Part shown: piece by piece, positions 1 through 8,175 of the stretch
Numbering within the stretch: the first letter of the stretch is position 1
How the letters are laid out: each line of letters opens with the position of its first letter
DNA from: Polaromonas sp.
GTDB taxonomy: Bacteria; Pseudomonadota; Gammaproteobacteria; Burkholderiales; Burkholderiaceae_C
Assembly (NCBI RefSeq): GCF_016185115.1
Contig: NZ_JACPOF010000030.1
Location: forward strand, 372,001 to 436,000
DNA length: 64,000 nucleotides
Reading direction: 5' to 3'
Program-made: the position numbers and the translations under genes
The notes under the pieces: model-generated
Databases searched by the model: none
What the model was told of the DNA's origin: nothing
Seen by the model: the letters and a program-made list of their open reading frames with translations, nothing else

Positions 1-775
1 GCACGCCGACGATGGGCGCAAAGTCAAAACCAGGAATGGTTTCTGCGATGGCCGGCACATTCGGCTCCTGGCTGGAGCGCTGGGCGGCGTTGTTGGCCAG
101 CAGTTTGACCTGGCCGCCCTTCACAAAACCGACAAGCGAAGGCAATGCCGAGAACAGCACTTCAACCTGCCCGCCAATCAGCGCAGGCACGGACTGCCCC
201 GTTCCCTTGAAAGGTACGTGCGTGATCTGCAGGCCCAACGAGGCTTTCAGCGCCTCCATGGTGAGGTGGTGCGTGCTGCCGATACCGGATGAACCGTAGT
301 TCAAGGTTCCGGGTTTGGCCTTGGCCAGCGCGATGAATTCCTGAAAAGTGTTCGCGGGCACCTTGGGGTGAACGGCAAGGTAAAGCGGCGCCCGGGCTGC
401 CAGCGATACCGGCACGAAGTCGCGCTTGTAGTCGTAACCCAGATTTTTGTAGATGGCCGGGTTGATGGAGAACATTGATCCATCGGTGACCAGGAAGGTA
501 TAGCCATCTCTGGGTGAGGTGGCAAGCACCTGCGCCGCCACAACGCCGTTGGCGCCCGGGCGGTTGTCAACCACCACCGACTGCCCCAGCCTGTCACCCA
601 GCCGCTGCGCAAAAATGCGCGCCACCGTGTCGGGCAGCCCGCCCGCAGCGTAGGGCACCACAAACTTGATGGGACGGTTGGGGTAGGCACCCTGCGCGCT
701 GGCAGCAAGAGGCAGCAACGAAACTGCCGCGAGCACGATGCCCGCCAGCGTGAAAAGGCGGCGTGATGTTTTCAT
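1..775 (-). CDS. Bug/TctC-family tripartite tricarboxylate transporter binding protein (3' end cut by window)
   Basis: Periplasmic solute-binding protein of the Bug (TctC) family, which captures small carboxylates. The visible 258 codons start at an ATG with an arginine-containing signal peptide ending near ASAQ (about residue 28), then the family N-terminus YPNRPIKFVVPYAAGG, followed by the DNRPGANG and YGSSGIGS segments typical of Bug proteins. The family is usually about 320-330 residues, so roughly 65 are missing off the left edge. It lies 80 bp downstream of the Rieske oxygenase gene on the same strand and probably shares its transcript, which suggests it delivers the aromatic acid the oxygenase attacks. 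No TctA/TctB membrane genes are seen nearby, as is common for Bug proteins. Family certain; ligand inferred from context only. Confidence 0.93.
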   Translation of the reverse strand, partial: MKTSRRLFTLAGIVLAAVSLLPLAASAQGAYPNRPIKFVVPYAAGGLPDTVARIFAQRLGDRLGQSVVVDNRPGANGVVAAQVLATSPRDGYTFLVTDGSMFSINPAIYKNLGYDYKRDFVPVSLAARAPLYLAVHPKVPANTFQEFIALAKAKPGTLNYGSSGIGSTHHLTMEALKASLGLQITHVPFKGTGQSVPALIGGQVEVLFSALPSLVGFVKGGQVKLLANNAAQRSSQEPNVPAIAETIPGFDFAPIVGV

Positions 776-855
776 GTATTTGTCTCCGGTTGTTTTATCG
801 TGATGTCCAGCGTAAAAAGCAAGGCAGCAAGGCAGTCAGTAACTGCTCTGGCGAA

Positions 856-2163
856 TCAGGTTGAATACGAAGGCTCCAGTGCCGGCTCCTTCTTGTCCCA
901 CACATAACTTCCGGAGAAGGCCCGCCAATCGCTGGTTTTGGGAATGATGGCCTGGTAGGCCACCACACTTGAAGGAATACGCAGATCGCCGGTGCCGATA
1001 GCCGGAGCGCCGGACTGGAAGGCGCGCACGGCTTCAAGCATCTGCTTGCGGAATTCCACTACCGCCATATCGCTGGCGCCCAGGCGCTCGTGTGTGCGGT
1101 CGGCAATGGGACCCATGGTGACCCACATGGCGACGTCCTGATTGGGGAAACCCGTTATGCCCGTGAAGTTGCCAGCCTTCATCGCTTCGCGGTCCTGCCA
1201 GAAATTGTTGGCGCGATTGCGCAACGGCATATATTTATCATCAAGGTCGTGCCCGACTTGCTGACCGAGAAACTTGCGCCATGTATTGGTGTCAGGGGTG
1301 GTGTCTGGATGGCCCCAGGCAATGAAATAAAACGCCGTGTTCGTATCGTCCATCGGCACATTGATATTGGCAACGTTGTACAGGTTGTTGGGCGGGATCA
1401 GCACCGCCGAAGGTGCAACAAACACGGTGGACCGGATGTAGTCACTGACTGCCGCATTCTTGATGGGCCGGCGGATAGCCGCATAACGGAAACCGTAGCC
1501 ACCTCGCTCGACCTGCATGCGCGGCGCCTTGTCGGTCGACGGGCGCAGCCAGTTGGTGTCGGTGGCTTCTGCGCCTTCAACGCGCGCAGGCACCATGTCT
1601 GACGAGTGCAGGCTGGAGCTGTGCGCCGAATCAATGGCGCCTTCAAGAATCTGCGCCCAGTTGCAGGGAATCAGGACCTTGGCAATCGTCACCCGGGCAT
1701 CTGCGGTGGGTGCCCAGGCAGGCGGAACAAACTCGGGCATGGTTTCTTTCGGACCCATATAGGCCCATACAAAACCGGCCCACTCCTGCACCGGGTAGGC
1801 CAGATGCTTGACCTTCTGCGCAAAGCCGCTGGCCGCCGGCTCGGACACCATCTCAACCACATTGCCCTCAACGTCCATCTTCCAGCCGTGATACAGGCAG
1901 CGCAGGCCGCAGTCTTCATTACGACCAAAGACCAGCGAGACGCGGCGGTGCGGGCAGTATTCATCCATCACGCCGACGCGGCCATTGGTGTCGCGAAAAA
2001 CCACCAGGTCTTCGCCGAAAACACGGGCCTTGACAGGCGTACCGTCGGGCTCGCTGACTTCTTCAATCAGGCAGACGGGTGTCCAGTGCCGGCGCATGAG
2101 CTGGCCCATGGGGGCCTTGCCTTCCACGCGGCACAGGAGTTGATTTTCTTCGTGGGTCAACAT
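856..2163 (-). CDS. Rieske aromatic ring-hydroxylating dioxygenase, phthalate-dioxygenase type oxygenase subunit
   Basis: Oxygenase component of a two-component Rieske dioxygenase that would cis-dihydroxylate an aromatic carboxylate using electrons from a separate reductase. The 435-residue protein shows the [2Fe-2S] Rieske motif C70-P-H72 ... C89-x2-H92, and the mononuclear iron site D178-x2-H181-x4-H186 preceded by the CNWAQ segment around 167-171. Length and single-subunit organisation fit the phthalate 4,5-dioxygenase group rather than alpha-beta benzoate dioxygenases. Start chosen at ATG 2163 with AAGGAT eight bases upstream. Its reductase and dihydrodiol dehydrogenase are divergently encoded next to it, with a Bug binding protein downstream, an arrangement resembling phthalate or isophthalate catabolic loci. 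The exact substrate cannot be read from sequence; no 4,5-dihydroxyphthalate decarboxylase gene is in the window. Confidence 0.93.
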   Translation of the reverse strand: MLTHEENQLLCRVEGKAPMGQLMRRHWTPVCLIEEVSEPDGTPVKARVFGEDLVVFRDTNGRVGVMDEYCPHRRVSLVFGRNEDCGLRCLYHGWKMDVEGNVVEMVSEPAASGFAQKVKHLAYPVQEWAGFVWAYMGPKETMPEFVPPAWAPTADARVTIAKVLIPCNWAQILEGAIDSAHSSSLHSSDMVPARVEGAEATDTNWLRPSTDKAPRMQVERGGYGFRYAAIRRPIKNAAVSDYIRSTVFVAPSAVLIPPNNLYNVANINVPMDDTNTAFYFIAWGHPDTTPDTNTWRKFLGQQVGHDLDDKYMPLRNRANNFWQDREAMKAGNFTGITGFPNQDVAMWVTMGPIADRTHERLGASDMAVVEFRKQMLEAVRAFQSGAPAIGTGDLRIPSSVVAYQAIIPKTSDWRAFSGSYVWDKKEPALEPSYST

Positions 2164-2235
2164 GTGTCATATCCTTCAGGCGGATGAAATGAAATCTTCC
2201 CGAAACAACTTGCAAATGCAGTTCAACGGGATTAT

Positions 2236-2251
2236 TCTTAGGAGACTAAGA
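2236..2251. promoter_or_regulatory. Candidate operator palindrome in the divergent Rieske/reductase promoter
   Basis: TCTTAG-GAGA-CTAAGA is a perfect six-base inverted repeat with a four-base spacer, in an AT-rich stretch of the 134-bp gap between the divergent oxygenase and reductase genes. Its size and symmetry suit a dimeric winged-helix regulator, and the MarR gene at 4497 is the nearest candidate. The palindrome is seen; regulator assignment is inference. Confidence 0.5.
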
Positions 2252-2297
2252 TTATCCCCGTGCATGGGGTTTGTCAAGAATATTCACGGAGACAGCG

Positions 2298-3299
2298 ATG
2301 ATCGTTAACCCTGAACCCGGAGATGATTCCGGTGCCCCCACGCCGTTAGAGCCTGATTTCTTCAAGCTCAAGGTAGCACAGAAAAAGAAATTGGCAGAGG
2401 GTGTTTACCTGTTCGAACTCAGGCATCCACAGGGGGTCACTTTGCCCGCTTTTACAGCCGGGTCACATCTCACGGTGCAAGTGCCCGTGGGGGTCAGGCG
2501 CAATTACTCCCTTTGCAGCAACCCCGCCGACCGGGACTTCTACCAGATCGCCGTCAAACGCGACGCTGCGGGTCGTGGCGGCTCCATCAGCATGGCTGAC
2601 GACGTCAATGAAGGCGACCTGCTGTCTGTCAGCGCACCCCGCAACAATTTCGAACTTCATCCGCGAGCCAGCAAATTCCTGTTCGTGGCCGGCGGCATTG
2701 GCATCACCCCGGTGCTGTCGATGATACGTCACCTGAAAACACAGGGCAATGACCAGTTCAGGCTGATTTACTGCACGCGCGACCCTGAAAGCACTGCTTT
2801 TCTTGAGGACCTGAAAAGCCCCGAATTTGAGGGCAAGGTGCAGGTTCATCATGACCATGGCGACATCAACAATGCCCTGGATTTCTGGCCGGTGTTTGAA
2901 ACCCCGACGAACGCGCATGTGTATTGCTGCGGTCCGCGCGGGCTGATGGATGCCGTGGCTGACATGTCCGGGCACTGGCCATCGGGCGCTGTGCATTTTG
3001 AAAGTTTTGGTGTGGATGCCAGCGCCTATGCGGCGAACGCGCCTTTCAGCGTGCGACTGCAAAAAAGCGCTACCACCGTGCAGGTTCCCGCTGACAAATC
3101 CATTCTTGAAGCGCTTCGTTGCGCCGGTATTCATGTCACGAGCTCCTGCGAAAGTGGTACCTGCGGCTCGTGCAAGACCACTTTGCTATCGGGTGAGGCT
3201 GAACACCGCGACATGGTGCTCAGCGATGAGGAAAAAGAAAACCACATCATGGTCTGCGTGTCGCGTGCAAAATCAGCTGAACTGGTCCTGGACCTATGA
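2298..3299 (+). CDS. Phthalate-dioxygenase-reductase-like flavin/2Fe-2S reductase
   Basis: Electron-transfer partner of the divergent Rieske oxygenase: takes hydride from NADH to FMN and passes electrons through a plant-type ferredoxin centre. Domain order in 333 residues is flavin-binding barrel (RNYSL at 68-72), NAD-binding fold (AGGIGITP at 131-138) and a C-terminal [2Fe-2S] domain with C284-x4-C289-x2-C292-x27-C320. This FMN-NAD-ferredoxin order is that of phthalate dioxygenase reductase. The ATG at 2298 is preferred because GGAGA sits five bases upstream; an in-frame TTG 27 bases earlier lacks a ribosome site. The last codons overlap the next gene by four bases, implying translational coupling. 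Confidence 0.93.
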   Translation: MIVNPEPGDDSGAPTPLEPDFFKLKVAQKKKLAEGVYLFELRHPQGVTLPAFTAGSHLTVQVPVGVRRNYSLCSNPADRDFYQIAVKRDAAGRGGSISMADDVNEGDLLSVSAPRNNFELHPRASKFLFVAGGIGITPVLSMIRHLKTQGNDQFRLIYCTRDPESTAFLEDLKSPEFEGKVQVHHDHGDINNALDFWPVFETPTNAHVYCCGPRGLMDAVADMSGHWPSGAVHFESFGVDASAYAANAPFSVRLQKSATTVQVPADKSILEALRCAGIHVTSSCESGTCGSCKTTLLSGEAEHRDMVLSDEEKENHIMVCVSRAKSAELVLDL

Positions 3300-4516
3300 G
3301 CACAAAAGCCGGAAAAATCAAGATAGGCGTCGCGGGACTGGGCCGCGCCTTCACCCTGATGCTGCCCACCTTTGTCGGCGACAGGCGCGTCAGCCTCACA
3401 GGCGCGACCGACCCGATTGCGGCTGCCCGCACCCAATTTGAAAAGGATTTCGCTGCACCCACGTTTGACTCACTGGAAGCCATGTGCGCCAGCCCGGATA
3501 TTGACGTGGTCTACATCGCTTCACCGCACCAGTTTCATGCCGACCATGCGTGTATCGCGGCCTCACACGGCAAGCACATACTGGTCGAAAAACCAATGGC
3601 GCTGTCCATCGACGAATGCACACGCATGATTGAAGCCGCCCGCAAGGCAGGCGTGCACCTGATCGTCGGCCACAGCCACAGCTTCAACACCCCCATCAAA
3701 CGCACGCGGGAGCTGATTGACAGCGGCGCATACGGCAAGGTGAGGATGATCACCGCGATGAATTTCACCGACTTCCTGTTCCGTCCACGCAGGCCTGAGG
3801 AGCTGGATACACAGGCGGGCGGGGGCGTCATTCACAGCCAGGCCACCCACCAGATAGACATTGTTCGCCTGCTGGCTGGTGGCATGACCACATCTGTGCA
3901 GGCCCACACCGGCGCCTGGGATGCAACACGACCCACCGAAGGGGCCTATAGCGCCCTGCTGGGTTTTGAAAACGGTGCGTTTGCGACTGCGGTCTACAGC
4001 GGCTATGGTCACTATGATTCCGACGAATTGATGGGCAACATCGGGGAAATGGGCCAGGCCAAATCAGCCCGGGACTATGGCGCCGCGCGCAAGCGCCTGC
4101 AAACCGCGCAGACTGCCGGCGACGAAGCCCGCCTGAAAGCAGCCCGCAACTATGGCGGCAGCCTGTACGCAGGCCAGTCCGCCCAGCCTGATACCCCCCT
4201 GGCCCACCAGCACTTCGGCCACCTTGTCGTGAGCTGCGAAAAAGCTGACCTTCGCCCCACCCCCTCAGGCATCGACATATTTGCCGACGACCAGCGCAGC
4301 TTTGAAGCACTGCCGCAGCCGGCCGTTCCCCGCAGCGAGGTCATGGATGAGCTCTACGCCGCAGTTATTGAAGGCAAACCACCCCTGCACAGCGGGGAAT
4401 GGGCCAGGGCTACGACCGAGGTGTGCCTGGCCATCCTGGCATCTGCGCGAGGCGAGGCCTTGATCCGTCTGCATCATCAGGTAGCATTACCTGGTCATGA
4501 AAACAGAAACACATAA
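3296..4516 (+). CDS. Gfo/Idh/MocA-family dehydrogenase, probable aromatic cis-dihydrodiol dehydrogenase
   Basis: NAD(P)-dependent oxidoreductase of 406 residues. The N-terminal Rossmann fold begins GVAGLGRAF near residue 11, and the family catalytic segment EKPMALS sits near residue 100. Within phthalate clusters (Pht4/OphB type) this family rearomatises the cis-dihydrodiol made by the dioxygenase, and this gene overlaps the reductase gene by four bases (ATGA), so the same role is likely here. It in turn overlaps the MarR gene by 20 bases, giving a compact reductase-dehydrogenase-regulator operon. Family assignment is firm; the specific diol substrate is inferred from neighbours. Confidence 0.9.
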   Translation: MSTKAGKIKIGVAGLGRAFTLMLPTFVGDRRVSLTGATDPIAAARTQFEKDFAAPTFDSLEAMCASPDIDVVYIASPHQFHADHACIAASHGKHILVEKPMALSIDECTRMIEAARKAGVHLIVGHSHSFNTPIKRTRELIDSGAYGKVRMITAMNFTDFLFRPRRPEELDTQAGGGVIHSQATHQIDIVRLLAGGMTTSVQAHTGAWDATRPTEGAYSALLGFENGAFATAVYSGYGHYDSDELMGNIGEMGQAKSARDYGAARKRLQTAQTAGDEARLKAARNYGGSLYAGQSAQPDTPLAHQHFGHLVVSCEKADLRPTPSGIDIFADDQRSFEALPQPAVPRSEVMDELYAAVIEGKPPLHSGEWARATTEVCLAILASARGEALIRLHHQVALPGHENRNT

Positions 4517-5030
4517 CATCCTGAGACACTGGAGGGAGGCGGTTCCAAACGATCGCCTGGCCCACCTCATACGAGATACCGAACGGGCCTTCAGGCGCGC
4601 CCTGCAGATCAGGCTGGCCGAGTACGGCGTTCCCTTTGGGCACTGGAGTTTTCTGCGCATCCTCTGGGAATCAGACGGGCTGACGCAAAAAGAGCTCAGT
4701 GTACGTGCGGGAGTGATGGAACCCACAACCTTTGCGGCCATGAAAGCCATGGAAGCGCAGGGTTACATCGTGCGCAAGCAGTTGCCCACCAACAAGAAAA
4801 ACATCTACGTGCACCTGACCGAGACCGGGCGGGGCCTGAAAAAACGCCTGGTGCCGATGGCTGAAGACACCAACCATATCAGTACACGGGACGTCAGCGC
4901 AGAAGACCTGGCCACGACGCGCCGGGTACTGCTCACCATGATAGACAACTTGGCTAAGGACGAGCTGGAACGCGCCGAACTCGAGCAGGCCGTCAAGGAC
5001 AGAAAAAAAGCCAGCGGCAGGGCTGGCTGA
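4497..5030 (+). CDS. MarR-family transcriptional regulator
   Basis: Winged-helix dimeric regulator of 177 residues. The helix-turn-helix is visible around residues 55-95 (LTQKELSVRAGVMEPTTFAA, then the wing KQLPTNKKNIYVHLTETGRG). Members often repress aromatic catabolic genes and release DNA when they bind the phenolic ligand. The gene starts inside the end of the dehydrogenase gene, so it is co-transcribed with the pathway it probably controls. A palindrome in the divergent promoter at 2236 is the likely target. The stop codon lies within a bidirectional terminator hairpin. Confidence 0.9.
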   Translation: MKTETHNILRHWREAVPNDRLAHLIRDTERAFRRALQIRLAEYGVPFGHWSFLRILWESDGLTQKELSVRAGVMEPTTFAAMKAMEAQGYIVRKQLPTNKKNIYVHLTETGRGLKKRLVPMAEDTNHISTRDVSAEDLATTRRVLLTMIDNLAKDELERAELEQAVKDRKKASGRAG

Positions 5031-5037
5031 TTTTTTT
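5002..5037. terminator. Bidirectional rho-independent terminator between MarR gene and convergent hydrolase operon
   Basis: Stem AGCCAGC (5009-5015), loop GGCAGG, stem GCTGGCT (5022-5028), followed by seven T residues and preceded by seven A residues, so it can terminate both converging transcripts. The right arm contains the MarR stop codon. Confidence 0.85.
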
Positions 5038-5051
5038 CAAGCGGCGCGGGT

Positions 5052-6221
5052 TCAGTCCAGAAGGCGGCGCTGCTCCATCCAGTCGATATAGCTGGTAGCC
5101 GCCAGTGCCAGCAGATCTGGCTGCCCAACAAAATAGTGTGTCGCGCCCTTGATGCACTGCATGGTCTTGTCTGCGCTGCCCGCTGCATCGTATATGCGTT
5201 GCGTATGTGGTTGCGGCACGGCATCGTCGGCGCTGTGCTCTATGGCCAGCATGGGAACCGAAATGCCGGCGGCGCTTTTTTCACCGTGCGCGTTGGTCTC
5301 GGGAGACCACTGGGACATCCATGAGCGCAGCGTTGAAAACCGTGCAGATCCGACGGGCCCGTTGTTAACGGTTTCCGGATTGCCCATGAAGCAGGTCCCG
5401 ATCGGCCTGTCGTTGGGATCAATCGACGCATCCAGGAATCGCGGCTCGGCCATGGTCCGGTGCGTGACGAAACCACGCTCCATTTCAAGCCCCCCCTTTC
5501 TGCGAAGGTCTTCCAGCACCTGCTTGACCCAGTCTGTGCGCCTGCGGATGCGGGCCTGCTGGCCAGCACGGAATTTTTTCAGGAATTCAGCGGTATAGGG
5601 CGGCTTGATATCCGGGTTGTAGAGGTTGAGTTCGGGATCCACACGGTCCGGGTCGTTCTCATCAATCACGGACGGGTCAATCCAGTCGGCCAGCACGACG
5701 GCCCGCGATATGTGCGCCGCCTGAAAGATGAAACCATCAGCCGGAATCAGGTCGGCCGCAATGATGTTGCAGGGGTCGCCGGCCGGCGTGTGTGTGACAC
5801 TGGGATTTTCTGCTTGGGATTGGTAGAACAGCGACAGGGATCCGCCGCCGGACCAGCCGGCCATCACGATCTTTTCGTAGCCCCATACCTCCTTGGCGTG
5901 GCGTACGTAGGCGCCAAGGTCGACCACCACGTTTTCCATGATGAGGGCGCTGTCATTTCGGGCATAGCGGCTGGCGGCGCACAGCACATGCACGCCACGC
6001 TCGGCCATGGCACGTGGCATGGGCAGCAACTGCAGCGTAGACGCCGGGTGCATGTAGATCACCAGCGTTCTGGACGGCCTGCCCTTGGGAAGGTAACGAA
6101 TACCTTCAAGGTTGATCACGCCCTGATTGCCGGCAAAACCATAGACCTCCTTGAAGGTCGTTTTTTCGGCAAACTTGACGTGTACCCACTCGGCCTGGAC
6201 TTCAAACTTCTGCACTGACAT
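5052..6221 (-). CDS. Alpha/beta hydrolase
   Basis: Serine hydrolase of 389 residues. The nucleophile elbow GWSGGG is near residue 120, an acid is in the IEHSADDAVPQ segment near 330, and the catalytic histidine is probably in GATHYFVG near 360. HPAST around residue 50 could contribute the oxyanion hole. The ATG at 6221 is chosen because AAGGA sits nine bases upstream; an in-frame TTG one codon earlier is possible. It is the last gene of the long minus-strand catabolic operon, behind two VOC proteins and the ABC importer, so it may cleave an ester or a ring-cleavage product. The substrate is unknown. Confidence 0.88.
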   Translation of the reverse strand: MSVQKFEVQAEWVHVKFAEKTTFKEVYGFAGNQGVINLEGIRYLPKGRPSRTLVIYMHPASTLQLLPMPRAMAERGVHVLCAASRYARNDSALIMENVVVDLGAYVRHAKEVWGYEKIVMAGWSGGGSLSLFYQSQAENPSVTHTPAGDPCNIIAADLIPADGFIFQAAHISRAVVLADWIDPSVIDENDPDRVDPELNLYNPDIKPPYTAEFLKKFRAGQQARIRRRTDWVKQVLEDLRRKGGLEMERGFVTHRTMAEPRFLDASIDPNDRPIGTCFMGNPETVNNGPVGSARFSTLRSWMSQWSPETNAHGEKSAAGISVPMLAIEHSADDAVPQPHTQRIYDAAGSADKTMQCIKGATHYFVGQPDLLALAATSYIDWMEQRRLLD

Positions 6222-6260
6222 CAATGATTTTCCTTGAATTGGGGAATTCGATAAGTGGGT

Positions 6261-6791
6261 TCAGGCCGCGGTCGTCTCTTTGAGAAGGGCATTCTTCTCC
6301 CGTACCCACTCGTCGCAGGCGGCACGCGCATTTTTGCGAAAGGCCGCCAGGTCTTCCGCACTGGTGGTGTTGACCGTCAGTTCCAGACGTATGCCATTGG
6401 GATCAAAAAAGTAGATGGAGCGAAACTGGCCTTCATGCAGCTTGGGGCCCAGCACCTCAACGCCAGCCGCTTCCAGGCGCTTCTTCGCTTCATCCACCTT
6501 GGCCTCGGATTCGACCTGCAGCGCCAGGTGGTTGACCCAGCCCGGCGTGTTCGGAGAAGGTTCGGCCGCGGTGTTGTCGCCCAGGTCAAAAAATGCAACG
6601 CAACTGCCGTCTGTCATCTCGAAAAACAGGTGCGCAAAAATCCCCCGTTCGCCCGTACTGACCACGTCGCCACGAACCACATGGATCAAGGGCAGGCCCA
6701 TGATGTCTTCGTAAAAGTGCCTGGTCTCTTCCGCATCGCGGCAGCGATAAGCCACATGATTGAGCCTGTTGACAGCTACAAAATTTGCCAT
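6261..6791 (-). CDS. VOC-family (glyoxalase/extradiol dioxygenase fold) protein 1
   Basis: A 176-residue protein with two beta-alpha-beta-beta-beta modules: LNHVAYRCRDAEETRHFYE at the start of module one and WVNHLALQVES at the start of module two, ending in FFDPNGIRLELT, which carries the usual metal-ligand glutamate. The family includes glyoxalases, type I extradiol dioxygenases and isomerases. Start ATG has GGAGAAAACC directly upstream. It follows a second VOC gene by 17 bp and precedes the hydrolase gene. It could act on a ring-cleavage intermediate of this operon; a specific reaction cannot be assigned. Confidence 0.85.
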   Translation of the reverse strand: MANFVAVNRLNHVAYRCRDAEETRHFYEDIMGLPLIHVVRGDVVSTGERGIFAHLFFEMTDGSCVAFFDLGDNTAAEPSPNTPGWVNHLALQVESEAKVDEAKKRLEAAGVEVLGPKLHEGQFRSIYFFDPNGIRLELTVNTTSAEDLAAFRKNARAACDEWVREKNALLKETTAA

Positions 6792-6808
6792 GGTTTTCTC
6801 CTTGATTT

Positions 6809-7426
6809 CTAGGCAGCTGCACGCTGCGTGGGTAGGTGTTGTGTGACCTGCTCAAGCCAGGCCTTGTCGCTGGACAGGGACGCCAATTCAGCCAGCGCCT
6901 CATCCCGGGTTTGCGTCCATCGCTCGACGACCCGGACGTCTTCACCGTCATCTTCCTGCCATGAAAACTCCAGCCTTATGCCATTGGGGTCCATGAAGTA
7001 AACCGACCATGTGCCTGCACCCACCGGTATGGGGCCAATGATCGGTACGTCCGCAGATTTGAGCCGCTCCAGCAACTGGTTGAAGCGCTCCTGGGTTGAC
7101 GTGAAGGAGCAGTGCTGCATCGCAGCGATGGCGTCACGGTCACCCTTTTCCTTTGCACCCTTGGGCATTTCAAAAAAAGCCACCATGGTGTCGCCACCTG
7201 CATCAAAAAAATAGTGCCGCAGGTTCTCGAAAGGCGGGTTGCCGCGGTTGCCGGTTCCGGTGCCGAGGCCGGGCGGGACCTTCAACGCATGCACCAGCGG
7301 CATGCCCACAACACGGGTATAGAAATCGATGGTCATTTTCATGTCATCGGTATTGAGCGCCAGGTGGTGGATGCCGCGCGTCATCGGCCTCTCGGAATGG
7401 CGAAGCCGGGTTGAAGCCTGTGTCAT
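6809..7426 (-). CDS. VOC-family protein 2
   Basis: A 205-residue VOC-fold protein starting IHHLALNTDDMKMTIDFYTR and carrying the C-terminal metal-site segment YFMDPNGIRLEFSW near residue 150. Start at 7426 is supported by GAAGGGGG just upstream. It is related in plan to the next gene but clearly divergent and longer, with an insertion rich in G, T and N after PPGLG near residue 55. It sits between livF (14 bp) and VOC protein 1 (17 bp), so it is part of the same transcript. A tandem VOC pair could form a heteromer or catalyse consecutive steps; neither is shown by sequence. Confidence 0.85.
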   Translation of the reverse strand: MTQASTRLRHSERPMTRGIHHLALNTDDMKMTIDFYTRVVGMPLVHALKVPPGLGTGTGNRGNPPFENLRHYFFDAGGDTMVAFFEMPKGAKEKGDRDAIAAMQHCSFTSTQERFNQLLERLKSADVPIIGPIPVGAGTWSVYFMDPNGIRLEFSWQEDDGEDVRVVERWTQTRDEALAELASLSSDKAWLEQVTQHLPTQRAAA

Positions 7427-7440
7427 GTAGCCCCCTTCTT

Positions 7441-8175
7441 TCAGGATTGGGTTGAATCGGTTTGCGCCAGATTGAAATACAGCTGCCCGAGGTCGGGGCG
7501 CAATGCCAGGCTGGCGCTGGGTTCGGTCAGCGCAATGCGGCCCTTGATCATCACGTAGGCCTTGCTGGTAAATGGCAGGGCGATATCGAGCTTCTGCTCC
7601 ACAAGAACCATGGTCAGACCCGCATCGCGCAGGGTATTGAGCGTACGACGAATCTCTTCCACCACCTTGGGGGCGAGGCCCAGAAAAGGCTCGTCAAGGA
7701 GCAGCACACGCGGCGAAGACATCAGCGCGCGGCCTATGGCCACCATTTGCTGTTCACCGCCAGACAACGTTCCCGTCAGCTGGTGGCGACGCTCTGCAAG
7801 ACGCGGAAAGAGCTTGTAGACATATTCAAAGCGTTCCTGCACGGTGCCTGCATTGCGCCCGGCAAGCCTGACGGTGCCGAGCCGGAGGTTGTCTTCGACC
7901 GACATCGGCGCGAACATGCGCCGCCCCTCGGGCACCTGCACCAGGCCATGACCAACGATATCGTGCGTCGGCATCTTCATGAGGTCCTGGCCGTCCATCA
8001 TCACCTTGCCGCTGCGCTCGCGCAAGGTACCGGACAACGCTGCAAGCAATGTGGATTTTCCGGCCCCATTGGGGCCGAGCAATGCAATGGTTTCACCGCG
8101 CGCGATCTGCATGTTCACGCCCTGCACGACCGGGCCATGTCCGTAACCGGCATAAAGATCAGAAATTTCAAGCAT
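7441..8175 (-). CDS. livF: ABC transporter ATP-binding protein, LivF type
   Basis: ATPase of a branched-chain-amino-acid/aromatic-acid type importer; 244 residues with Walker A GPNGAGKST near 35-43, signature LSGGEQQ near 137, and Walker B VLLLDEPFLGLAP. The start at ATG 8175 overlaps the end of livG by eight bases and yields the canonical N-terminus MLEISDLYAGYG; longer in-frame starts only add residues lying within livG. Given the surrounding catabolic genes, the importer probably takes up an aromatic acid rather than leucine. Confidence 0.93.
   Translation of the reverse strand: MLEISDLYAGYGHGPVVQGVNMQIARGETIALLGPNGAGKSTLLAALSGTLRERSGKVMMDGQDLMKMPTHDIVGHGLVQVPEGRRMFAPMSVEDNLRLGTVRLAGRNAGTVQERFEYVYKLFPRLAERRHQLTGTLSGGEQQMVAIGRALMSSPRVLLLDEPFLGLAPKVVEEIRRTLNTLRDAGLTMVLVEQKLDIALPFTSKAYVMIKGRIALTEPSASLALRPDLGQLYFNLAQTDSTQS

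Noticed and set aside
1..5030. Firm naming of the Rieske locus as an isophthalate (iph) or phthalate (pht) operon
   Set aside because: Family members with the same layout attack different aromatic acids and the diagnostic decarboxylase is not visible.
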